64,000 nt of DNA from Pontiella sulfatireligans (GTDB taxonomy: Bacteria > Verrucomicrobiota > Kiritimatiellia > Kiritimatiellales > Pontiellaceae): contig NZ_CAAHFH010000001.1 of the NCBI RefSeq assembly GCF_900890705.1, forward strand, positions 930,001 to 994,000. The letters are read 5' to 3'. Below are positions 17,095-25,759 of this stretch, one piece after another. How positions within the stretch are numbered: the stretch's first letter is position 1; each line of letters starts with the position of its first letter. The position numbers were made by a program, and so were the translations under genes. The notes beneath the pieces are model-generated. The model had not been told where the DNA came from. It worked only from the letters and a program-made list of their open reading frames with translations, and ran no database searches.

Positions 17095-19422
17095 TTAATC
17101 GGCCAATTCGACCTTCAGGCTCATGAACTGCTTGTCTTCAGTGGCCGTTGGAACGGTGTTGGTCACGGTTTCGAATCCATCGACCACTCCGGAAACGGTT
17201 TCGGCCGTATTCGTGTTATCCAAACCACCGAACATCAGGTCCGTTCCGTCCATTACCGTGTAGATCAGCTTAGGGTCAGCCGGATTCTGGCGGTTATAGA
17301 TATAGTTCAGGAAGCCGCCATTCACGTCGGATTTCGGCAGGTAAACATCCGCATCATCCACCAGCGGATCGCCACCCACGGCGTATTCCAGCAGGTTTTC
17401 CATGCCATCGCCACCACCTGGCTCCGCATCATCGTTGGGACCATCATTTCCGGCTGTAAGACCTTTGTCGGCGGCCCAGCTTGCAAAGGTCACGTCAAAG
17501 TTTGGATTGGTGATTACGAGCTTCATGTTGCTGATGACCAACGCATTGTCTCCGGTCTGCCTGAAGCGGAAGCCGAGTTCGTCGAGCGAGTCCATATCCG
17601 CCGAGATGGTCAAATCGTTCGTCACCGACAGGTCGTCATAGCTCATGATGGCCACGATGTCGGTCGGCGAAGTACGTTCCATGGAGATCACGAAATCCGC
17701 TGACTGACCGGCTCCACCAATTACAGTGCCCGGGATTCCAACCGAGTCAACCGCACCAGCTATTTTCCCGACATCATCCTCGTCACCTGCACTGAGTTTA
17801 CCAAGCCGTATATACGTTGCGTCCACCGCACCCCAATCGACCTGGAAACAGACACCGTTATCGCTTCCGATACCCGAATCCCACATCGCACCCTGTAAGC
17901 CCGCACTTTCGGCATTGAAGGCCATGGTCGAACCCGCACCCGCCGTAAACGACCATGTTGCGGTTTCGCCCACCTGGAACGGAGCATTGAAGGAATTCGT
18001 ACCCGTCTGGTACATAAAGCGCTTCGATGCGCTGTTGGTCATTTCGACCGAGAACCCGTCGGCGGAGGACGCCAGCACCGCCATGTTGCTTGTTGCAACC
18101 TTAAAATCCCAATTGCTTGAGAATGCAACTTCACCAATCGGAGCATTGGTAATTACCGGCGGCTCGATATACTCGGCATCCACGGTGTATTCCAGCTTAA
18201 ATCCGCCGAGGCCCGAAAACGTGGTATTGTTGGTTTCATATACGGACATGAACCAGGTAGCCGTATTGTCCAAGGAAAGCTGTTCCAGCCCCATGTTATC
18301 AATAGTCTTCTTGAATCCATTATCCGTTTCTGTGAAGGCATACACAACCGAACCATCGCTAAAGAGGGTTTCCTCACCCGCCTGGTTGTTCCACCACGGG
18401 CCCACTGAATGCACCTTTAGATCCATCAGCTTATTATCCGGATCGACATAGGATACCTTAACCGTGACCATTTCGTTGGTATCCAACCGGCCTGAATTTC
18501 CGTTGGTTCCTGCCAGGAAGGTATTGGCGATAACCATCGCATCGTTGGTTTCCACGGCGGTGACCGTGAAGAGGACATTGCTTAGTTCTTCGTAGTAATA
18601 CGGTGCTCCGAAGCTCCATGAATATTCGGTCGGAGTTGCACCTGAATTGGTGGAAACATTTTCTGCCCAACCCTGATCCCGCACAGCGCTATCCCCGCCG
18701 AGCTGGTACGTGAGGGTGGTACCCGCGGAGGGGGTAATCACGTTGATCTCATAACCCAAATTCACATCGAGGTCGTTAATTACGACATAAAAATCGCTAA
18801 CCGACGAAAGTTCAGCGCCCCCCGTATAGACAAAGTTAGCGGTGTAAGCACCCCAGGTCATTGTCATGTCAAACGTCTGAGCAGCGGTGTGAGTCACGCT
18901 CAGGTTAAAAGTGGCCGTGTCACCGACATACCTCAACCAATTTTCCGTCCCCGTAACCCCCGCCGAAGTGATCTCACCCGATTTTCCGGTCGTCTCAATC
19001 TTAAAGTCCGATGCACTGGTAGCAGCCGCATCGCCACCAAACTCAATCTTCGGGTTGAAATCCGGCAAGTCAAACTGAACACCAAACGCCTGGGCACCAT
19101 CGCCAAACCCGAATTTCAGACTGTCATTAAGAGACCAACCGGTACCATTTCTTCCAATGTTATCACCCACTGTGGTCGGATCAACCGCCACGGTCTGAAG
19201 CGTAAATTCGATATTAAACGTCTCGCCAATTCCCAGCGGAACCGCCAACCCCGTGTCTGAATCCGTGAGAGCATAACTATCTCTAAGATCCGCGCCACCA
19301 TTAGCATTGGTTATCGAGCCAGAAACACTCGAACCTCCATCGAGCAGGATCGCACCCTGCGCCACCGAAGCCGCCAAAACGGCTAAACTCGCCATCATCA
19401 TTCCTATCTTTTTGTTCATCAT
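17095..19422 (-). CDS. Secreted mosaic protein of modules Y, X and a LamG-like module
   Basis: 775 residues with a signal peptide (about 1-23). It consists only of modules seen in neighbours: module Y (about 24-235, as at the start of protein C), module X (about 240-430, as in proteins A, B and the 40260 protein), a LamG-like module (about 440-640, as in the 16244 PEP-CTERM protein), and the NLLEYAVGGDP C-terminal domain ending QFMSLKVELAD. No propeller or hydrolase motif is present, so it is more likely a binding or scaffold protein than an enzyme. GAGG lies just before two successive ATG codons (19422, 19419), and either may be used. It is the first gene of the minus-strand block facing away from the kinase. 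Confidence 0.8.
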   Translation of the reverse strand: MMNKKIGMMMASLAVLAASVAQGAILLDGGSSVSGSITNANGGADLRDSYALTDSDTGLAVPLGIGETFNIEFTLQTVAVDPTTVGDNIGRNGTGWSLNDSLKFGFGDGAQAFGVQFDLPDFNPKIEFGGDAAATSASDFKIETTGKSGEITSAGVTGTENWLRYVGDTATFNLSVTHTAAQTFDMTMTWGAYTANFVYTGGAELSSVSDFYVVINDLDVNLGYEINVITPSAGTTLTYQLGGDSAVRDQGWAENVSTNSGATPTEYSWSFGAPYYYEELSNVLFTVTAVETNDAMVIANTFLAGTNGNSGRLDTNEMVTVKVSYVDPDNKLMDLKVHSVGPWWNNQAGEETLFSDGSVVYAFTETDNGFKKTIDNMGLEQLSLDNTATWFMSVYETNNTTFSGLGGFKLEYTVDAEYIEPPVITNAPIGEVAFSSNWDFKVATSNMAVLASSADGFSVEMTNSASKRFMYQTGTNSFNAPFQVGETATWSFTAGAGSTMAFNAESAGLQGAMWDSGIGSDNGVCFQVDWGAVDATYIRLGKLSAGDEDDVGKIAGAVDSVGIPGTVIGGAGQSADFVISMERTSPTDIVAIMSYDDLSVTNDLTISADMDSLDELGFRFRQTGDNALVISNMKLVITNPNFDVTFASWAADKGLTAGNDGPNDDAEPGGGDGMENLLEYAVGGDPLVDDADVYLPKSDVNGGFLNYIYNRQNPADPKLIYTVMDGTDLMFGGLDNTNTAETVSGVVDGFETVTNTVPTATEDKQFMSLKVELAD

Positions 19423-19791
19423 TTCCTCATCTCCTGGTTATCTGGTTTGCAACGTATGGATTTAATCCCATATCAACTATAATAAAGGTCTGCCCGGAAA
19501 GCCGGATCTGAGCACAAACCTCTTCTCGTCTTGCATGATCTACGGTGGAGACGGGAAAAGGTTCAGAAACTGGACACGGGATAATACATTTTATTCCGCC
19601 TGATTATATCAAGTCCCTTTATTCTTCCTCCTATGACCCGTTTCCCCTTGTAAATTCATAGATATGGTTTTCCTGGCGCTGCTATTTGGCTGGAAATATT
19701 TTTCGCGGAAAAAAAACACATATGCGATTCCGCTTGCAACCGGGCGGGCGCAATGAAAAGAAATGGTTTCCTGAAACCGGCGGAGCAACGA
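19423..19791. promoter_or_regulatory. Divergent region between the mosaic-protein gene and kinase 1
   Basis: No gene is seen. It must carry the promoters for the minus-strand block (17095 onward) and for the kinase. The frame of the kinase is open from 19753, but homology and ribosome-site position favour 19792. No operator repeats were recognised. Confidence 0.5.
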
Positions 19792-21867
19792 ATGGATGAC
19801 ACCCCTGAAAAGAGACTGGAACAAGACTTCCAACAACGGCAGGAAACCCTTTACGACTTCTATAAGCCCGCCCGCCCTCTTCTTTCCGAAGAAGAAATCC
19901 AATCGCTGACACCCATCTATAATTCGCTATTGGCAACGGACTCGCGCTACGGAGAACAAACCCTGCTCGCCGAAGGGGGCGAAAAACGCATTTTCCGCAC
20001 CTATGACCGCAGGCTGGATCGCTTCGTTGCCATGGCATACGCCCTTCAAGGCGAGAGCATTGAAAACCAGGAGCAGTTCCTGCGCGAGGCTAGACTCACC
20101 GCCAATATCGTCCACCCAAACATTGTGCCGATCCACAACATGGGCGTTGATATTGAAGGGAAACCCTTTTTCTCCATGGAACTGGTTCCCGGCGACAGCC
20201 TGGGTGACATTCTTAAGAAAATTGAGCGAGACGAGTCCGACTATCGTGAAAAATACACGATGGACGTCCTGCTTGGCATCTATCTGAAGGTTTGCGACGC
20301 GATCGCCTATGCCCATTCGCGCAAGGTGCTTCATCTGGATATCAAACCCGAAAACATACGGGTCGGACAGTTCGGCGAAGTGCTGGTGTGCGACTGGGGC
20401 ATGGCAAGGATCATCAACCAAGAGGAAGAGGAGACGCAGCCCGGGCAGCTCGATGCCGACGTACTGAACGACATGACCCTTTCCGGAACAATGAAAGGCA
20501 CCCCGGGCTTCATGGCTCCGGAGCAAACCGTACAAGGCGGCGAGAAAACCCCAAAAACAGATATCTATGCCCTGGGAGCCCTTCTATATAAAATTCTGAC
20601 CGACGAGATTCCCGTGCTCGGAAGCAGCGCCAATGAAGTGATTGAAAACACCCAAGCCGGGAATATTATTCCGCCCCGCAAACGCCGAGCCGACCGGCAC
20701 GTGCCCAAAGGTCTCGCCGCCGTAGCGATGAGGGCCATGGCTCTCGACCCTGCCGATCGCTATGGAAGCACCCAGGCCCTGCAGATGGAAATCCGTCGCT
20801 ATATGACCGGTTTCCCGACCGACGCCGAACGGGCGGGACCGATCAGCCGGCTGAGCCTGCTGACGCTGCGACACCGTATGCTGACCCTGTGGTTCCTGAT
20901 CTTCTTCGTGGTGCTGAGCGCCGTCGTGAGCGCCAACCTGATGATCATCCAAAAAAAACACTTGGAAGCAGAGGATGCCCGGCAGACGGCGGAAAGAAAC
21001 TTTGCCCTCTACCTCAGCAAGGAGGTCGAGGCGGAAGAACTCGATGCGGCGCTTGAAAGCGCATCCTTCCTGACCTCAAAATCCCTAGGCGTGCTCTACC
21101 CCGAGGAGCGTCTGAAGCTGCTGGAGGAAATCGATTTGACCGGCATGGCCCCCTCCAAAGCGCAGATCATACTTGAGCGAATGGGACACCTGAAATTTAT
21201 GCTGCAACGCTTCAACGCGTCCGCGACCACTTACGGGGAGCTGGAGGAATCGCCCGAAACCGAGCCCCTGTGGCAACTGGCAAAACGCTACGGGACCATC
21301 AAGCCCCGGGATCGGGATCTCTTGCCGGATCTACAGCTCGCAGAATTGCTCTCTCAAAGGAACACCGTGAAAAGCAGCATGGCCTATCCGATGTACCACT
21401 ACCACACGGAAAGAAAGAAGCGCTTCAGTCCGAAAAGCTACATGCCCTTGGCCAGCATCATGCTGGGAAGGGTGAACGGAATCCACGATGAAACCATCCC
21501 CCACGTTAAGTTGACCCAAACGGAGGAGGGCTACCATCTGGATCTTTCGGAAACCCCGTACACGACCTATTCCGTGCCGATTGTAGGCTCCTACCGCAAG
21601 AATATCCTGCAGCCGCTGCATCTGCATTCCCTGGACATCAGCAATTCCACGATGGCGCTGGTGAAAGAAGTGGTAAATCTCCAGCTTAAGGAACTCCGAA
21701 TGGTCAACGTCATGCTGGAACCGCGGGATGGACTTCCGAATATGCTGAACAGAATGGGCGTTGAAAAGGTGATCCTTGGCGAAGGCGATTATCCGAAAAA
21801 AATCATCCGGAAAATCCAATCATTAGGCATACAGGTGGTGGAAGAGGATTCGAATACCGAACATTGA
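19792..21867 (+). CDS. Transmembrane Hanks-type Ser/Thr kinase with WNK-like lysine placement, copy 1
   Basis: 691 residues. Start ATG 19792 is chosen because GGAG lies six bases upstream and the protein then aligns from residue 1 with its paralogue at 60744. Kinase domain about 55-340: alpha-C Glu99 (FLREA), catalytic loop His181-Leu-Asp183, Lys185 and Asn188 (HLDIKPEN), metal-binding Asp201 (DWG instead of DFG), and MAPE motif at 241-244. The VAIK lysine is absent (VAMA, 79-82), while Lys65 occupies the third P-loop glycine position (EGGEKR), as in eukaryotic WNK kinases. One membrane helix (about 363-385) is followed by a C-terminal part ending in leucine-rich repeats (LHSLDISNS, LQLKELRM). 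Convergent with an ECF sigma gene 80 bases away; a signalling pair is inferred. Confidence 0.88.
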   Translation: MDDTPEKRLEQDFQQRQETLYDFYKPARPLLSEEEIQSLTPIYNSLLATDSRYGEQTLLAEGGEKRIFRTYDRRLDRFVAMAYALQGESIENQEQFLREARLTANIVHPNIVPIHNMGVDIEGKPFFSMELVPGDSLGDILKKIERDESDYREKYTMDVLLGIYLKVCDAIAYAHSRKVLHLDIKPENIRVGQFGEVLVCDWGMARIINQEEEETQPGQLDADVLNDMTLSGTMKGTPGFMAPEQTVQGGEKTPKTDIYALGALLYKILTDEIPVLGSSANEVIENTQAGNIIPPRKRRADRHVPKGLAAVAMRAMALDPADRYGSTQALQMEIRRYMTGFPTDAERAGPISRLSLLTLRHRMLTLWFLIFFVVLSAVVSANLMIIQKKHLEAEDARQTAERNFALYLSKEVEAEELDAALESASFLTSKSLGVLYPEERLKLLEEIDLTGMAPSKAQIILERMGHLKFMLQRFNASATTYGELEESPETEPLWQLAKRYGTIKPRDRDLLPDLQLAELLSQRNTVKSSMAYPMYHYHTERKKRFSPKSYMPLASIMLGRVNGIHDETIPHVKLTQTEEGYHLDLSETPYTTYSVPIVGSYRKNILQPLHLHSLDISNSTMALVKEVVNLQLKELRMVNVMLEPRDGLPNMLNRMGVEKVILGEGDYPKKIIRKIQSLGIQVVEEDSNTEH

Positions 21868-21944
21868 ACTTCCAACATCGAAATTTGAACGCTCGGCTCC
21901 TAATTTTCGACGTTCAACGTTGTGCATTCGGAGTTCGATGTTCG
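21858..21944. repeat. Long imperfect inverted repeat between kinase 1 and sigma factor 1
   Basis: CGAACATTGAACTTCC (21858-21873) is nearly the reverse complement of GGAGTTCGATGTTCG (21930-21944), with further partial pairing inside (TTGAACG / CGTTCAA). It overlaps the kinase stop and ends 3 bases before the sigma stop, so it can serve both convergent genes as a terminator-like or stabilising hairpin. A related element lies at the same position in the second module. Confidence 0.6.
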
Positions 21945-21947
21945 TAT

Positions 21948-22550
21948 TTATTCCAGTTCCTTCCTGAGTTCCTCGATCTCGGTGATCAGCCGCGCCTTGA
22001 CCCGGTTCCTCAAACGATACACGGAGTTTTCCTTCAAATTCATCTCCACGGCAATTTTCGGAATGCTCATTCCATCCAGGTTCAACTGAAACACCTTGAT
22101 GGCCTTTCCCGAAAAAAGCGGCCGAATGTTTTCCAAGGCCATGTTTGCCAGATGAACGCCCCATTCCCGCTCAGCAATCTGCTCAATATCCGGCAGGCGG
22201 ATATCTTTCAGGTAGGCCATTGCGTCCTCCTTGGCGGCCATTTCGAATCGCTCGGTCTCCACCGAACGTTTCCGGATGAAATCGATTACGCAGTTCCGGG
22301 TCATCGTGCTCAGCCAGCTTCTGAAGCGCCGAATTTCTCCCATATCCTGTTTCGAACAACAGTCCATCAGCTTGATCAAAACCATCTGGACGAGGTCTTC
22401 GGCATCGGCATCCGAAATATTCATATTCCGGATGATGGCATAAATATACCGCCGGTAGATATCGACAAACTCTTCCCAAGCCTCGTCATCCCCGCAATCC
22501 CTGATTCTGCGTATCAGTGTCTGGCGCGTATTGTATTCCTCACCACTCAT
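21948..22550 (-). CDS. ECF-type RNA polymerase sigma factor, copy 1
   Basis: 200 residues with sigma region 2 (about 25-95, containing DAEDLVQMVLIKLM and FRSWLSTMTRN) and region 4 (about 140-195, with a helix-turn-helix MSIPKIAVEMNLKENSVY). It directs RNA polymerase to specific promoters. The acidic residues of region 2 that contact RNA polymerase are present. No anti-sigma gene is adjacent; the neighbour is instead a convergent Ser/Thr kinase, a pairing known from planctomycetes and from kinase-controlled ECF groups. The ribosome site TAGGA overlaps the TAG stop of the sulfatase relic upstream. It shares the opening YNTRQTLI with its paralogue at 62876. Confidence 0.9.
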   Translation of the reverse strand: MSGEEYNTRQTLIRRIRDCGDDEAWEEFVDIYRRYIYAIIRNMNISDADAEDLVQMVLIKLMDCCSKQDMGEIRRFRSWLSTMTRNCVIDFIRKRSVETERFEMAAKEDAMAYLKDIRLPDIEQIAEREWGVHLANMALENIRPLFSGKAIKVFQLNLDGMSIPKIAVEMNLKENSVYRLRNRVKARLITEIEELRKELE

Positions 22551-22555
22551 TGTTC

Positions 22556-22726
22556 CTAACGTACCTTGCAGGCGGCTATTTCGGCAATCTTCTGTTTCAA
22601 TGCTTTTTCATAGGCTGCCATGCGTTCGGTCTGTTCAGGATTTCCGGCCAGACTCCGGGTTTCGAGCGGATCCTTTACATAATCGTATAACTCGATGAAG
22701 GCGGGCTCGGCTTGCATGCCGAAGCC
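22556..22726 (-). pseudogene. 3' remnant of an S1 sulfatase gene
   Basis: On the minus strand this encodes the last 56 or so residues of a sulfatase (GMQAEPAFIELYDY ... EKALKQKIAEIAACKVR, then stop). DNA and protein are nearly identical to the 3' end of the intact sulfatase gene at 44451-46088. Homology stops abruptly at about 22726. No start codon or active site remains, so it is not functional. Its stop codon lies directly at the ribosome site of the sigma factor gene. Confidence 0.85.
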
Positions 22727-22825
22727 TAGGGCTGGATAAAATCAACCTCCCCTCTGGATATCTGTTATTGTAAGGAGGGCACGGTTGAAGCACGAGACCT
22801 GCCCGCCGCTTCGGCTGAAAGGCAT

Positions 22826-24292
22826 CTATTTCTTCAGCTCCTGCCGCAATGCAGAAAGCTGGTCGCTCATCTTTTTTACGACCCCGGCATACTCCGGGTT
22901 TTCAGAAATGTTCGTATTCTCGGCCGGATCTTTATCCAGATTGTAGAGCATTCGGGCATCCACCTCGCCGGTTTTGTAGTTATACCATTCGGTATAGTTA
23001 TACGTTGCAGATACGACTGACTCGCCCTTTTGGAAGCGGCAAAATGCATATTCCTTTACCGAGCGAGCTGGGTTCTGCAGCACCGGCACAAAGCTCGTCC
23101 CTGCCAGATGATCCGGCTTTTTTATTCCAGCCAGATCGCAAAGCGAGGGGTAGATATCGATAAACTCGGTAATCGCTTCCGTTTGCAACCCTTGGCTTAA
23201 ACCGGGTGCACTGACGATTAGCGGGGCATTCAGCACGCGGTTAAAATTGCAGTGCTTGGCCCACAATGAATGCTCACCGAGATGCCAACCATGATCGCCC
23301 CACAGAATAACGATGGTATTTTCTTTCAGGCCGAGCGCCTCCAGTTCATCAAGCAGTTTGCCAACCTGCGCGTCGACATAGCTGACACAGGCATAATAGC
23401 CATGGACCAGTTTCTTTTGCATGTCAGGGGGTACAGGCCCCTTCTGCGGAACATCCAGATAGTTGCGCAGTTCCTGCCACTTGTGCATGGCCTGCTTCGG
23501 CGCGTTTTCAGGTTTATACTGATTATCCGCCAGCTTAATCTCATCGTCACTGTATAGATCCCAATATTTCTTCGGCGCACAAAACGGCAAATGCGGCTTC
23601 CAGAAACCGGCCGTCAAAAAGAACGGCTGATCCTGTTTGCTCAGGCGTCGCATATCCTCAATGACCTTCTGCGTCAACCGGCCATCAGGATAGCCTTCGT
23701 CCGGCACATCCGCCGCTTCAACCACTGGAGTTTTAGCGCGCTTTTCCCCCGGATTTTGGGCTCCATATTCTGCAATCAATCTCCCGCTTTCCGGTGATTG
23801 ATACATTGACCATTCTTCGCCAAACGTTTTGTTTCTAGGAGGATCAAACAAGGGCTCGGACCATGCTTTGAGATCATCATTCGCATGATGATAGATTTTC
23901 CCGTTTGAAAGCGTGATATAGCCTTGCTCCCTAAACCATTTTCCAAGGCTTGGAACCGAAGGCATATCTTCATCTTTTTTAGCAGCAAACCCAAGAAAAC
24001 GATCAGCCGTCGGACGAACTCCGCTCAGCAGGCAGGCACGCGATGCACCACAAACCGGCACATTGCAATAGGCACGATTGAATACCACCCCTTCAGCGCA
24101 GAGGCGATCCAGGTTGGGCGTCTTCATGTTGTCCTGCCCAAAGATATTTCCCTGCAAACGGAGATCATCCACCGCAATAAACAACACATTTTTCGGCGCG
24201 ACGGTTTTAGCGCTTACTTCTGCCCGGCACGAAAAAACGGAACAGGCCGCAATCACTGCGGCGCTCAAAAAAACAGAACGACTGGTTCTCAT
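22826..24292 (-). CDS. Secreted S1-family sulfatase (iduronate-2-sulfatase-like)
   Basis: 488 residues from ATG 24292, which has GAGGAAA upstream and begins directly with a signal peptide (MRTSRSVFLSAAVIAACSVF); the open frame extends to 24376, but that would bury the signal. Cys81 in VCGASRACLLSG is the residue to be converted to formylglycine, within an accepted CxxSR core. Metal ligands are visible in FIAVDDLR and later in WGDHGWHLGEH. The overall sequence style is that of iduronate-2-sulfatase-like S1 enzymes. It is the last gene of the eight-gene operon, 25 bases after the symporter gene. Confidence 0.92.
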   Translation of the reverse strand: MRTSRSVFLSAAVIAACSVFSCRAEVSAKTVAPKNVLFIAVDDLRLQGNIFGQDNMKTPNLDRLCAEGVVFNRAYCNVPVCGASRACLLSGVRPTADRFLGFAAKKDEDMPSVPSLGKWFREQGYITLSNGKIYHHANDDLKAWSEPLFDPPRNKTFGEEWSMYQSPESGRLIAEYGAQNPGEKRAKTPVVEAADVPDEGYPDGRLTQKVIEDMRRLSKQDQPFFLTAGFWKPHLPFCAPKKYWDLYSDDEIKLADNQYKPENAPKQAMHKWQELRNYLDVPQKGPVPPDMQKKLVHGYYACVSYVDAQVGKLLDELEALGLKENTIVILWGDHGWHLGEHSLWAKHCNFNRVLNAPLIVSAPGLSQGLQTEAITEFIDIYPSLCDLAGIKKPDHLAGTSFVPVLQNPARSVKEYAFCRFQKGESVVSATYNYTEWYNYKTGEVDARMLYNLDKDPAENTNISENPEYAGVVKKMSDQLSALRQELKK

Positions 24293-24317
24293 AATTTCCT
24301 CAGATTTTTTTACAGGA

Positions 24318-25748
24318 TTACACCTTGCCGCGCCGCGCCTCGAGCTGGCCGCGGATCTCGGCTGCTTTTTCGGCATTAATCGGAAAAAACTTAATCAGTA
24401 CAATCGCCAACACCAGCGCGACGACCGGAATCACCACATAGCCGATCCGCATTTTCAGATAGACGGACTCCGGCTGGGCCCCCTCAAGCGCAGCATTAAA
24501 CCCGGTGAGTTCGAGCAACGGCCCCGAAATGAGGAAGCCGATGCTAAAGCTCAGCTTAAGCACCCAGGAGAAGATCGAGGAAAATCCACCTTCACGCCGC
24601 TCCCCGGTTTTCAACTCATCCATATCCACGATATCCACCTGCATCGACGGAATCATGAGCCAGAGGCCCGCATACCCCATGCCGATGAAAGCCGTATTGA
24701 TCAGCATCAGGTAGGGATATTTCGGCGTAAACGTCCACCAGGTGGTTACAGCTGCAACCAAGACCACGCAAACGGAAATCAAAAGACACTTGTTCTTGCC
24801 AATATGCTCAGACAGGCGTCTGTAAATAGGAATGAAAGAGAGGCTGAACACCGTATAAATCAACGTCGACCATCCCGAGATCATCGCGCTGGCTTCCTTG
24901 TCTCCACCGAAGACATAATAGGTGCCAACATATCGCCCGTAGCTATCGAATATCGCCGTTCCCAACAGGAAGCTAAGCGTAATAAAGCAGAGTATGATAA
25001 AGGGTCTATTGCTTAAGGTTTCCTTCAAGCTGCTGATCAGACCGATCTTCTTCTGTCGCGAACCGATCGTTTCATAATATCGTTCCTTCACAAAAATCGC
25101 GGGAACAATCCCGAAAACAAGAATGATCGCCGCAATGATGAGACTGACATAGCGCATGCCGATGGCCATGCTCGGCTCACCGGTTACCGAACTGGTGAAG
25201 ACCGGGCGCAGGGTAATCCACCAGACCCACCCGTTGACAAACCCAGCCATGGTTTGGAAATACCCACGTACCGCCGTCACCCTTGTGCGTTCATTATAAT
25301 CCGGCGTCATTTCCAGCAGCATGCTGTTATACGGCATGGCCCAGATGGTGAAGCAGGTATAGAAGAGCATGCCGAAACCAATCACCCAAAACATCGTCGC
25401 CTCGGGGCTGAGCCCCGCCGGGAACCAGAAGATCAGCGGATACGTGATCGCCGACAGGATGGCACCGACAAACACAAACGGCCGGCGCCGCCCCCACCGG
25501 GTACGTGTGTTGTCGGAGATCCAACCCATGATCGGATCAATGATGCCGTCCCACAGGCGCAGCGACATTAGAATGATCGACACGTAAAGAGGTCGCATCC
25601 CCATTTCCATGTTGAACAGCGGATAGGCAATGCTCACCAGAATCCAGACACTGAGCGTGTCCACCGGCCCGCCGATCGCGTAAGCCAACTTGCGAGAAAA
25701 CGGTACCCGATCTTCCGCCGGAACCATGGGTTCAGTTTTATATTTCAT
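24318..25748 (-). CDS. GPH-family sugar:cation symporter
   Basis: 476 residues with about 12 hydrophobic helices. The segment DPIMGWISDNTRTRWGRRR is the loop 2-3 signature of the glycoside-pentoside-hexuronide:cation symporters (MelB/XynP-like, MFS superfamily). It would import oligosaccharides or monosaccharides across the inner membrane. In an operon with GH10, GH52 and sulfatases, xylo-oligosaccharides or uronate-containing fragments are the likely cargo. ATG 25748 has AAGGG nine bases upstream, and the gene follows a sulfatase by 11 bases. It is the only sugar transporter seen in the window. Confidence 0.92.
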   Translation of the reverse strand: MKYKTEPMVPAEDRVPFSRKLAYAIGGPVDTLSVWILVSIAYPLFNMEMGMRPLYVSIILMSLRLWDGIIDPIMGWISDNTRTRWGRRRPFVFVGAILSAITYPLIFWFPAGLSPEATMFWVIGFGMLFYTCFTIWAMPYNSMLLEMTPDYNERTRVTAVRGYFQTMAGFVNGWVWWITLRPVFTSSVTGEPSMAIGMRYVSLIIAAIILVFGIVPAIFVKERYYETIGSRQKKIGLISSLKETLSNRPFIILCFITLSFLLGTAIFDSYGRYVGTYYVFGGDKEASAMISGWSTLIYTVFSLSFIPIYRRLSEHIGKNKCLLISVCVVLVAAVTTWWTFTPKYPYLMLINTAFIGMGYAGLWLMIPSMQVDIVDMDELKTGERREGGFSSIFSWVLKLSFSIGFLISGPLLELTGFNAALEGAQPESVYLKMRIGYVVIPVVALVLAIVLIKFFPINAEKAAEIRGQLEARRGKV

Positions 25749-25759
25749 CGATATGCCCT

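Noticed and set aside
19792..21867. Annotation as a pseudokinase because the VAIK lysine is missing
   Set aside because: All other catalytic residues are present and a lysine is found at the WNK position in both paralogues.
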